From Cytidiella melzeri (lineage: Eukaryota > Basidiomycota > Agaricomycetes > Polyporales > Irpicaceae), in NCBI GenBank assembly GCA_022592445.1, contig JABYQR010000293.1:1-58091 (forward strand): a stretch of 58,091 nt of DNA, in the 5' to 3' direction. The position numbers were made by a program, and so were the translations under genes. The notes beneath the pieces were generated by a model, which saw only the letters and a program-made list of their open reading frames with translations, did no database searches and was not told the origin of the DNA. Positions 44,718-54,345 of this stretch are shown piece after piece; positions within the stretch are counted from its first letter, which is position 1, and the number at the start of each line of letters is the position of its first letter.

Positions 44718-47626
44718 AAAAGATAGTATTATTACAGATGATCATGCAGAGAAGAATAATAGTTACCAAAAAGGAAATCCCCAGCGAAGAAAAATGTTTT
44801 GGGTTGAGACGGCAACAAGAATAGATAGAAATGTGAGACAGTCAGGCACATCAGGCACACGAGGTAGAAAAGACAGGGATGGCGCAAGGGCTACGACAGG
44901 ATAGGGACAGGAAATGTGGGAGAAGGGGCTGGATGGGCAAGGGTGAAATAGGCATAGAAAGAGCAAGAGAAGGGGAGAGGAGGAGGGGGAGGGGGGGTGG
45001 GGAGTAGTACTTTACTGATTAACTGTTGACGTTGACTGTTGAAAGATCAAACACGCCGATCACCGCATAGATAAAGGTGCTACTCCAGTATGCAAAGGGT
45101 GTGAGCACCTGTTCATTTTCAAAGTCTATGTCAATTTGCTGTGCTTACCAGGTAAGGATGCCACTTATTTCTTGAGGCATGAACTTCGAGTTCTCAGTAG
45201 CAATTTACATAAACAAACAAATCGTGAATTCAACGCTCATAGTACAATACAAAAGCCATGTTATCCGGAGACCCCTTCCCAGTCACTTTCACCTCTAGGT
45301 GTACCACCGACGGAACATGCCAGATGGTCTGATTTGTTCGTTCTGAAGAGGTGTTAGCCATCAATACGCAATCTTTGTATAATAGATTAGCACATACAGT
45401 GTGCACACCATGGTACTGAACATAACATGGTCAGAATCCCCATACATGTAGTCGCTTGAACTGACATGGACATACCTCCTCAATGCTGTTCACCTGAAGT
45501 TGATGTGACACGGAGACAAGGCTCAACGTGACAAACAGGGACACGAAGTGGATGACGACGAAGTGGTGGTGGTAGGCGTGAAGCTCAATACTCTCACCAG
45601 CTATAAACCTTATACAGATGTCTAGCCCAGTAAAGACCAAGTTAGTATTCTGTCTACCAGCTATGTAGTACAGAGGGGTTTGCTTACCTAGCCCAGTAAA
45701 GACCAAGAGGTCGAGATGGGGGGCTAGGAGCGTACATGCAGCAGTATATATAGACTTCAGGGACCTGCGCACAGACCATGTTGAGGGCAGGCTTTGCAAG
45801 AAGCCGTGTGAACGAAGAACAAAAGAACTACCTAAAGGAGAACAATAGCTATTGTCTAGTCCTTGCCAAGAACTCTACACGTGAGAGAATCTATCTAAAA
45901 GGAGACCAACTATTGTATTCCATTCCCACACCTGTGAGAACATCCTTCCATAAAGAGAACAATAAGGAAAGAACAAAAGGAGTCCATGTGGATGGTATCT
46001 ATGACGTCAAACCCTAGCTATGGGCTGAGCCATGTGTCTGTAGCCATGTGGTCTTACTTAAGCTAAGTCACATGCCAGTGTGACGTAGTAGCAAGTAATG
46101 TGACCGTGTGGAGCGTCTAAGCCACGTGATACGGGCACTTAATAGACGTGAAAAGGGAGTTTGTGCAGAGAAGGTTGCAACTGAGCTGCAGCCCGGAGTT
46201 TTACAGATAAAAACAAGAGATAAATTGCGAAAATTAAGGGCTAGTCAGGCCATCCATGACATGATGAGCCTTCATGACAGGCTTGACCTGCGCCATCAAG
46301 GCTCGGAGCAGCTGTCTGGCATCCTCCTGGGCAGCTGCATCTCAGACTGGCAGAGGGACGATGAAGTTGACGTATGGATTGGGGTTGGCCTCCCGTTCAT
46401 TGAGCCTGTGGTGCACCATCTAGATGGAGATGGACATCGGTAAGGATGTATGCAGCTTGTGACGGAACTCACCTCAGAGTCTGTCCAATCCAACTTATGC
46501 AGCTGGGCAACACAGTTGCACAGGTTTACACAGCAGCTCTGGCGACACAGTCGCACAAGATGCGGGAGCAATTGGACACCACAGGCAGTCCCAGAACAAC
46601 ACAGGTGTCTACGACAACTGAGATAGCAAAAGCAGGAGTGAAACCAGCAGTGAGGGTGAGGCCGAGAGCAACAGCAAGGGCGAAGGTGCGAAAGGGAGAG
46701 GGCAAGGACAAGAAACGCTGAGGGCGAGGACATGGAAGGGAGAGGGCGAGAGAAAAGGCGAAAGCGAGAGTGAGAGCAGTCAAGGGCAAGGGCAACAATG
46801 AGGGCAAGGGCAACGACAAGGGAGAGGGCAAGGGCAACAACGAGGGCAACAAGGGAGAGGGCAACAAGGGAGAGGGAGAGGGTGAGGGTGAGGGTGAGGG
46901 CAAGGGCAAGAGGGCAACAAGGGCAACAAGGGCAAGAGGGCAACAAGGGCAAGGGCAAGGGCAACAACAGGCAAGGGCAAGAGGGCAACAACAGGCAAGG
47001 GCAAGAGGGCAACGAGGGCAAGGGCAAGGGCAACAACAAGGGCGAGGGTGAGGGCAACGACAACTCACTGTTGTAACCAATGATGACAGACACATCTGCA
47101 GTTGGATTGAGTGAGACAGCTTAAGTGTTGTGTAACTCTGCAGCCGCTCGTTCTCGCACCTTCCCACAGACATGTTGTACGGAGAAAGGGAGATGAGAAA
47201 GATGACTGACGCAGCTTACCGTTCAAGTGGGTGCAACTGGGGCTCAGCTGCTTGGCTAGGTAAAGCGTGGCAAGGGCTGAAGATGAGAAGGCAACATACC
47301 TGCGGTCCAAAACCTGCACAATCCTATCCCAATCCTACCCCACATGACCTCCTTTGCGTCCGGTCAGCGAACGAGTGTCGTCAGACTGCTCGATGCGGTT
47401 TTTGACTACGCCACAGGCGTGTCGAGTCGGTACCATGCCACAAGCGTGTACTAAACAATGAGTGGCGAGGAGGAGGGCAACAAGGGCGAGGACGAGTTGG
47501 AGGTGATGGCAAGAAGTGCGTTGGAGTGGACACAGCAAGAGGGGAAAAATAGGAAGTGGCAGGGGATTACCATATTGGGCACTAATATTGTTGTGGGCGA
47601 TAATAGTAGTAATAATACTATCTTTT
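44718..47626. mobile_element. 2.9 kb TIR element inserted upstream of gene B
   Basis: AAAAGATAGTATTATTAC at 44718-44735 is the perfect inverse of 47609-47626, and both ends are flanked by ATT. Homology between the upstream regions of genes A and B is interrupted exactly here. Inside I find no recognisable transposase. It holds scattered open frames (for example 46108-46443), a minisatellite, a direct repeat of TAGCCCAGTAAAGACCAAG at about 45625 and 45691, and a homopurine stretch near 44960-45000. It is probably a non-autonomous DNA transposon of unknown superfamily. Confidence 0.72.
46700..47060 (+). repeat. Purine-rich GGGCAA minisatellite
   Basis: The unit AGGGCAA / GGGCAAGGGCAACAACAGGC recurs many times in variable order over about 350 bp. 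The plus strand is nearly free of T here. Long open frames on both strands (Arg/Gly/Gln or Leu/Pro rich) result from the repeat and are not genes. Confidence 0.8.
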
Positions 47627-47908
47627 ATTTGTAATATATAGGAGCACTAGATCCATTTAGTATCCAAATACATAGATACCCACTGAACTCACGCACACAT
47701 ACAGCCCGTATTTTCTATGATTTTCTCTCACCAACAGACATGATCGTCGAGAAAATATCAGACTCGACTGACATGATTGGTGCATGCATGATAGAGAGCT
47801 ACGTCTGTAACACCTCCTCGTTGTGGCACAAATGCAACTTGGGACACCACGAATCACTGAATAAGCCAGAAACATGCTAATAAAACGCTTCCGCAGGCGA
47901 ATCTCACC

Positions 47909-47940
47909 GTACTACTGAAAAGCATATAAACTCAGCACGA
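47909..47940 (+). promoter_or_regulatory. Conserved promoter of precursor gene B
   Basis: AATCTCACCGTACTACTGAA and AGCATATAAACTC, with a TATA box at 47935-47940, lie 85 bp before the ATG. Sequence and spacing match genes A and C. Homology to the gene A upstream DNA continues back to about 47630, where the inserted 2.9 kb element ends. Confidence 0.7.
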
Positions 47941-48019
47941 CTCAATCTAGGGAGGCTGTGGACCACTTCAGCTCCTTTCGTGCTCGTACACAGTAGTCCT
48001 CTCCCAATCTCTTCTAAGC

Positions 48020-48854
48020 ATGCGTGGCTTCTACCTCTCTCTCGTCCTTTCCGTCGTCTGCATGGCGCATCTCGGTAAGCACAGCAGTATACTTGAGTAA
48101 TATCGCAATTAATGTTGCACTCCTGCAGGTTACGGTGAACCTGTGGCAGATGGTTTTGGTAAGAATATAGTTGCAGGCTCCGTCGACTGACTCCTTACTA
48201 CTATGCGTCACTTGACCTTCATGAACGTCATAGAGAAACGCGGAATTCCGGCTCGCGCAAGCGTCAATATTGTCGACCCTACTCCCGACACAGCGATTCT
48301 GACGCCTTCTGCTGCTCTCGAAGGTCAGGCAGCGTGTCGCATCCCCCACTGATGATTCACTTACATCTGAATCGGCGTATCGTATCAGAAAAACGCGACC
48401 TTACCGTCATTCAGAGATGTGCGAGCGACCCTTTCTCAGAAAATGCAGATGTGAAGCCTGCTGCTGCTCCCGCAGGTGAGGCAATATGCTTTTACCATCG
48501 CTATTGTCTGCCTTCATCTAAACCCGGTCTTTTGTTAGACAAACGTGGAATTCCATCCCGTAACTGCTTCAGCATCATTGATCCCACTTCCAACACCGCG
48601 GATTTGCAGCCTGCTGCTGTCCAAGGTATTTCATACGTGCTGATCGCCCTTTCACCAGCTCGAAGCTACCAATGTGACCACAATCAAACGCGCTATTCCG
48701 GCACGAGCAGGCTTCATAATGGTCGAACCTACTTTGGATACCGCTGACCTGAAGGCCGAGATTGTTTGTGAGTGACGGAACATGTTCTTTCCTGTCTTTC
48801 ATCTGTTGATTGCGGCTTTTGACTCGTTTAGAGAAGCACAGTATTCCAGGGTAA
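48020..48854 (+). CDS. Secreted Kex2-repeat peptide precursor B (partly decayed)
   Basis: This is a paralogue of precursor A with the same exon plan. The signal peptide is MRGFYLSLVLSVVCMAHL and the spacer GYGEPVADGFE. Module 1 is KRGIPARASVNIVDPTPDT. Module 2 is divergent (KRDLTVIQRCASDPFSENAD). Module 3 is KRGIPSRNCFSIIDPTSNT. A fourth module (RAIPARAGFIMVEPTLDT) is still readable near 48690, but the acceptor before it has been lost (TTTCCAG in gene A, CACAATC here). It may be skipped, giving a protein that ends EKHSIPG at 48854. If it is included, the next junction again forms T|AG at 48833. Two cysteines not found in gene A appear in modules 2 and 3. Expression status is uncertain. Confidence 0.65.
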
Positions 48855-48912
48855 CGCTGTTTGTGACGGCATGGCCCTTGACCCGACCCCGTGCAGAGCC
48901 TGAAGAGTCCGA

Positions 48913-49339
48913 TCGCACTGGGTAACCACGGCCCAATTTCCGGTGGAAAAACATGAGAAATACGTGAGAAAAAATGGCGATTTTACGGTACCTTTTTGTA
49001 GCAGAAATAGCGCCAAAAAACACTGAATATTTCATCTTGTTTTGCTTGTGAGCGAATGGATGAAAAGTGGCTTTTTTCTCAATGCGTTTTTCCGGCCTTT
49101 TGGTTTCTGTTGAAAATACCATTGAGAAACGCTCCGTTTAGGCATCACCAAAAGGCCGGAAAAACGCATTGAGAAAAAAGCCACTTTTTCATCCATTCGC
49201 TCACAAGAAAAACAAGATGAAATATTCAGTGTTTTTCGGCGCTATTTCTGCTACAAAAAGGTACCGTAAAATCGCCATTTTTTCTCACGTATTTCTCATG
49301 TTTTTCCACCGGAAATTGGGCCGTGGTTACCCAGTGCGA
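48913..49339. mobile_element. 427 bp fold-back element downstream of gene B
   Basis: Two near-perfect arms of about 205 bp (48913-49120 and 49140-49339) face each other around a ~20 bp loop. Ends are TCGCACTGGGTAACCACGGC and its reverse complement. Both arms encode the same spurious peptide in opposite directions, which confirms the mirror. Removing it joins GAGTCCGA to GAAGGCTTAG, matching GAGTCCGAGCAGGCTTAG downstream of gene A. So this is an insertion into the duplicated region. The near-identity of the arms suggests a recent event. Confidence 0.85.
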
Positions 49340-49948
49340 GAAGGCTTAGTTGTGTGGTATATTGATTACAAAGTTCTCATGTGGATACTTGTCTTGCTGT
49401 TTGTGTTTGTAACGAAATACATGTGGCCAACTGGACCCTTCTTCACCCAGAGATCTTCTTGTGGCAGGAATTCCTCATCCCCCTCAACCACCGACTCTGA
49501 CAACGAATGGCACCGTGATCGATTCAGATTGTTTTCAATCTCCCTCAGGCTCCGGCGTCACGGTCCACTGGCATGGCAAGCAGAATGTGCGCTGTCGCGC
49601 GTACTATCGCTCTGGGGCTCGTGCCGACCCAATCTCAAGGTGTAAATAGCTAGCTCGCAAGAAAAAGGATGCCATGAAGGCAGCTGAGGGGCTCTCTGTA
49701 CAAAGGCGCTGCCGCGATAGTACTGAGGGCTTGAGCTTACTACATGAATTTGATAATATCCCAAGAAACCATCACTAACTACGTGGCAAGGACAGCGGCA
49801 TATATTCATCTATGGCATACACAAAACTGTACAGAAGAAGGGACACGCATATCAAAACTGTGTTCTCGGAATAACACAAAACCAAGCTTCCTCGGACGCT
49901 GCACGAGGTAGGGTCACTGACGTTCTAGGCAGCGTGACCACCTCGTTT
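49340..49948. other. Gap between tail-to-tail precursors B and C
   Basis: These 600 bp hold the rest of the gene B downstream homology (TGTTTGTGTTTGTAACGAAA) and the terminator side of gene C. Open frames are short and unsupported. No gene seen. Confidence 0.4.
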
Positions 49949-50575
49949 CTCTAGCCAAACAGCGAATAAGTGAAAAGAAAGCGAGTAAAGTGTTAGATGA
50001 CTTACAAACAGTGACATCCTCCACCTCAGTGGTGTCAGACGTAGGATTGACGATGTTGCAGGTCGGCCGTCCCGGGATATCGCGTTTGTCTGAAGAGAAA
50101 TTACGATTAGAAGGACAGGTCAACAGAATGCCTGAGAACCGCGACGAATGAGTACGTATTACTCACCTTCAGCAGGCTTCAAGTCCGTAGTGTCAGAAGT
50201 GGGACCAATGATGCTGAAGCAGGGGCGAGATGGAAATGCGCGTTTCTCTGACAAAAGATGGTTGAGATGAAGACAAACAAATGATAACGACGGCTATAAC
50301 ATATTCCCTCACCTTCGGGAGCAGCAGCAGGCACCAGGTTCGCTGAATCGGAAGTAGGAGCGATGATGTTGAAGCCCGGGCGTTAAAAATAGCAGTAAGA
50401 AACCCGTCAAAGCTTGAAAGCAGACCGAATACTCACCAAAGCCATCTGCTACCGGAAAACCATAGCCTGCCAGAGGAAAAGATTGATTTAAAGGTTACGC
50501 AAGTAAGCTGCGGTGCTTACCGAGTTGCGCCGTACAGACGACGGAAAGGACGAGGGCGACGTAAAATCCGAGCAT
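49949..50575 (-). CDS. Secreted Kex2-repeat peptide precursor C
   Basis: This is the third paralogue, tail-to-tail with B. The start at 50575 gives a signal peptide (MLGFYVALVLSVVCTAQL) and spacer GYGFPVADGFE. Two expressed modules follow: KRAFPSRPCFSIIGPTSDT and KRDIPGRPTCNIVNPTSDT. Each is an exon with phase-1 borders and now contains one cysteine. A third module (PGFNIIAPTSDSANL) lies inside the second intron but has lost its acceptor and KR, so it is a dead exon. After VEDVTV the donor follows GTT T and the acceptor gives AG at 49950-49949, making a TAG stop across the junction. The skipped frame beyond would read KRGGHAA. Confidence 0.72.
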
Positions 50576-50663
50576 GTCAGGAGCGATTGGAAAGGGGACA
50601 GCTGTGTACGAGCACGAAAGAGTTGAAGTGGTCCACAACCTTCCTAGATCAAGGGGCACCGAC

Positions 50664-50695
50664 TTTATATGCTTTTCAGTAGTACGGCGAGAATC
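50664..50695 (-). promoter_or_regulatory. Conserved promoter of precursor gene C
   Basis: Read leftward, GATTCTCGCCGTACTACTGA is followed by AGCATATAAAGTC, with TATAAA at 50669-50664, 94 bp before the ATG. This is the same arrangement as in genes A and B. Confidence 0.7.
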
Positions 50696-50775
50696 ACTGA
50701 GCATTTTGCCCACCAGTGAGATGTATTGCCCCGAAGCGGTACATTCGTGAAGTGTGTACATTGGACCAGTTTGAA

Positions 50776-51800
50776 TTAGTGCATACCTAGGTAGATCTGG
50801 GCAAGTGCACAGGGGAGCGATAAGATGCGTGGAAAGTATGTTAGCAAAGACGTAGCCTCGCTGCCAGTGATGATTTGAAAACCGATTACCCCGACGGAAT
50901 AGGTTATGCGTGAAGATTCTGACACTAAATAAGTAAGCCAGGGACCACCGCGATCCATCCCCACCGGTACTGCCAGTGCTAGAGAGACAGATAGACGAGT
51001 GACCATCGTGAGAGCAGACCAATTCCGATGCTCTGTCTGGATGGCATCGCGATGCAAGCATGGAAGGACCACCGGTGCTAATTCAACTTTACGTTCATGC
51101 TGCAATGGAGAGGCTTTGGGGACGGTATTCTCCATCACGCATGCGCTGATACATGTGGGCTTTGCAGTCTTCTCTTCGATGATGTCTGTTGGTGTTATCG
51201 TGTCTTTGACTGTGAGAAACCGAGAACAGAGTGCTATGCTGACTGCGTACCTGAGTTCGAACGTATGTGTGCAGTAGAAGCATGGCCACAATGCTCACAG
51301 GGCTGCCAAGGTATGTGAAGCCACTGCCTTGCAATAGCCCGGCCTCTCACAACGCTCACGAACATCTCTTGCATGGCTTCGTCGAACTTCGTTCCGAGCA
51401 ACACGGAGGCAGTCTTGAGAATCGCCCGCGCCATCCCTCCATGGACATTGCCCGTGCCTGGGCAAACAGACCTCTTGTCTTGGGCGGAGTACCTGTGTCT
51501 GATAACATATTTTGTAGGCTGGTTTGGAGTCTTTGAAGTCCTCCTGTGAAGCCAATCGTCTTCTATCCATAAGTAAGGCTTGTGCCCCTTCGCACAACAT
51601 GGTGGTAAGAAAAGTTCCGACACTCACCGGCGTAATCAGACAGAGCTGCACCCGTATGCATCCCAATCGTCTTCCATTCTGATAAATCGTCGTTTCATCT
51701 GTGCTACATCTGCGTGCGGCGATGTCGAATGAGTACCATAAGTAATAGTAAGTAGGCAGCACAATCATTGACCGGATCCGGCGTATATACATGTACCGGG
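50776..51800 (-). other. Uncharacterised, possibly coding region between C and the UstYa gene
   Basis: Read leftward, several open pieces can be seen: GMARAILKTASVLLGTKFDE (near 51420), GFTYLGSPVSIVAMLLLHTY (near 51310, strongly hydrophobic) and PVGMDRGGPWLTYL (near 50940). Splice-like borders lie between them, but I could not build one continuous frame and recognise no family. The right part (51600-51700) is homologous to the relic blocks upstream of genes A and B. This may be a decayed gene or a divergent membrane protein of the cluster. Confidence 0.3.
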
Positions 51801-52206
51801 GCACCGGCCGAGCACCGGCCGCCGTTTGAAGAATAACTCAAACTACTTACACCCGACTCGAGTGCGTCCATGTAAGTACAGTACTTGCAACTCGACCTCC
51901 AATCGCCCATTAAGATGATATAGAGAGTACAGCATCTCAATCATTTACAGCTCAGCTACAACCTTCCAAAGCCTTGGTTCTCGTGGGACTGACAATTGTA
52001 ACCGACTCTTCCAATGGTCTTAGTTCGTCAATGCCGGGGTTTTTCTTGGACTCTGTAAGCCTTCTCGTCGTTATTACTGACAGCAAACAACCCAGATATC
52101 GACTGTCAACAGCGTACAGTGGTAAACAATCTCATCCTAACAATCGAAATGCAATTTAATGCATGGTGAATGTCGAAACCTTGACCTTTATCTAACGCTC
52201 GTGCGT

Positions 52207-52930
52207 TTACATGGGTGCTTTGTGCTGCTCAACAAACCTCCGCACTTGCGTCCAATCCCGACACCTATGCAAGGTCCCCATGCTAGTAGCCAAGTACTTG
52301 CCTTGGGCCCCTGGCGATTCGACCTCTACGGTGTGGATGAGCGTGGTATCCGCCGCGCACAACACCATCTCTCGCATGTAGCTCAGACAATGGTTCATGT
52401 GGTGGTCGAATCCTGTTCCGTTCCCAGGGAATGCAAGCGCATGAGCCTTGGCGGCAACGTACGAGTGACGAAAGACGTCGAGACAGTGCAACTGGTGGTA
52501 CATCCCGACTGCGAAGACGTTTGGACTCCATCCCGAGCTGGAGCTCTTTCTTTCGGACTCGGTGGGGACTGGGCCGAGTGTCACGAAGCCGGACTCGCCT
52601 CCAGGGAAGAGAGACTTCCAGTCCTCGTCAGAGTACAGTCCGTAGACTTCGTCGTCCAGCCACTCAACTTCCATCGCGGTCTCTTGGACGTGGATGGGAA
52701 GTGCATTGTGGTAGTCGTCGTTCCTGTACGCTGTGCCGATGTCAATCTCAGAGGGTAAAGTGCCTACAAGGTGACGCATACTGACTGTGGGCTGCCAGCT
52801 CGGGGTGAAGAATTATCTGCATGCGTTGCAACATCTGCAGCTTTGTGATGAGCTCGAGTGCTTGGAAGCAAGAGAAGATGACGAGCACGAAGGCTCCCCA
52901 TCGAAGTGCGCGAGCAGAAGTAAAGTCCAT
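52207..52930 (-). CDS. UstYa-like (DUF3328) protein
   Basis: UstYa-family proteins are membrane-anchored oxidases that cyclise or chlorinate fungal ribosomal peptides (ustiloxins, cyclochlorotine). The start at 52930 gives MDFTSARALRWGAFVLVIFS and a membrane span. The body reads TAYRNDDYHNALPIHVQ, WLDDEVYGLYSDEDWKSLFP, GFVTLGPVP, MYHQLHCLDVFRHSY and HHMNHCLSYMREMVLCAADT. Two HxxHC motifs (HQLHC, HMNHC) followed by CAADTTL define the family. Between HPELAAHSQ and SEIDIGTAY the frame shifts by one base near 52780-52790, with only an 18-22 nt GT..AG stretch available. This is either a frameshift, a missed exon or a very small intron. It is the nearest enzyme gene to precursor C. Confidence 0.8.
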
Positions 52931-53165
52931 ACTGCGTGTGGCGGCAGTCAAATTCTTGGCCTGTAGCCTACCTATTATAAGGTCTGTCTAATGGCTGTTT
53001 GTGGTAATATCGAAACGACACTGACGCTAAATCCATCACCGGGATGACATGTCACCATCCTGCGTCTCACGCTCGCCTCTACTACATCGAGCTGGATGGC
53101 ACCATTCCTCTCCCATGAACGCTACCCCGTTCTTCCCTTACCATCTCTCAGTCCGCCCTACGAAC

Positions 53166-53588
53166 ATGGCCAGCTACCAACCTCTCCCTGACAGTTCTGA
53201 GGAGCTCTTGCACTACGTCGACGAGGCGACGAAAGATCTCGTGCCCAGTGGTCTATACCACCCGCCCTTCTCACCTCAGAAAAAAGCCTCGACTTTGCTC
53301 AAACTCACGATTGCACTGTCTCTCATCCTCAGTGTCTCCCTTACTGCTGCCAACGTCTGGGCAAGCCAGGAGATGCCCGTCTCTCTCGCGCGCGTCTTGC
53401 CCGTCCCAAATGTGATGCAGCTCGAGAGGGCAGACCAGTATGACGGGCTTAGCGATGTGTCTCGTCGAAAACGTATGTTGCCTATAGTTGCGTTTTGTCT
53501 GAGACATAGAACTTACATTTGACGTCTTTTGTCAGTGTACTATCACGGAGAGGAGAAGTTGCCAGTAGCAAGTTCTGACGAAGTCTGA
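53166..53588 (+). CDS. Short single-span membrane protein beside the UstYa gene
   Basis: The start at 53166 gives MASYQPLPDSSEELLHYVDE. A basic patch (QKKAS) then leads into a membrane span (LLKLTIALSLILSVSLTAAN) and a lumenal part (VMQLERADQYDGLSDVSRRK). An intron at 53473-53535 leads to LYYHGEEKLPVASSDEV, ending at 53588. About 119 residues, type II topology. The N-terminal plan (PLPDS..., one span, LERADQYDGL) resembles the anchor part of UstYa-like proteins, but no HxxHC motif follows. It could be a truncated family member or a partner of the divergent UstYa gene 236 bp away. Family assignment is uncertain. Confidence 0.5.
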
Positions 53589-54345
53589 CATGGGATGCGT
53601 ACAATTGGCCGGTAATCCATGGCGGAGAAAAAGCAAAGTTCATCTGTCTAGTTGAATGACTACTTCGAGAGTCGAGGGGCATAGTTTACGATGTGTGACT
53701 GTGACTCATGTTGTCTCATTCTCTGCAAAGTTGGCACCTGCGCGTTAGTCTCACAAACGTTCTTGCTCGTTTCCTCCAGCAAAGTTTGGACGGAGATATC
53801 AATTCGAGATGGTACTGCATCAAGCTCCCACACTTCGTGGATGAACATACTTTTGCTGTAGCAGCGCCGCCAGTGCCGGAATGCTTCGAATCCCACAGTG
53901 CAGTGATCCAGGTCTATGTTCAATTCTCGCAATGTCAGACAGTCGCTGACAAGTTTCGATGATCTTTAGGTACTGAAAATAGCACCGTCGTGGCAACATT
54001 AACGTTGAAAAGTTGTCTATGCGCAGTTGCGCTCAACCTTTTCCTACAGCTTTTAGGATTCACTGGACCTCATCTGCAGTTGGCGATGACACCCAAGATT
54101 GTCGTAAATCTCCGGTCCACGGCTGACTCAGGAACGCTGCTTGCTATCGAGCGCGCTGATATCAACTGAATCGCTTTCCTGTCCAACTTCTGGCTTGGTA
54201 CACTCTGTCGTTGCCTACCAATGGGCAGCATACCTGACAAAGCCACCCCGCACCATCCCCCCGCCCACCCCTGCCCCATAGTACGCAGAGCACCCCCCGT
54301 TAGCCCTCGACCCTCCACCTGACTGATCCTACCTCTGGTATACCG
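53589..54345. other. Intergenic, no supported gene
   Basis: An open frame of 90 codons on the minus strand (53660-53932) has no start context, introns or family resemblance. A pyrimidine-rich stretch at 54240-54340 probably belongs to the promoter of the seven-span gene. Confidence 0.35.

Noticed and set aside
46108..46443. 111-codon open frame inside the 2.9 kb element as a transposase
   Set aside because: No DDE, zinc-finger or other transposase motif; length is far too short; left as part of a non-autonomous element.
46296..47173. Long Leu/Pro/Ser and Arg/Gly/Gln open frames
   Set aside because: They arise from the GGGCAA minisatellite inside the 2.9 kb element.
48799..49645. Two open frames sharing a KMKYSVFFGAISATKRYRKI peptide
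   Set aside because: They are the two arms of the fold-back element read in opposite directions, not paralogous genes.
50776..51623. Possible STE3-like receptor next to the peptide genes
   Set aside because: Only one convincing hydrophobic segment and no continuous spliced frame; a seven-span receptor cannot be supported.
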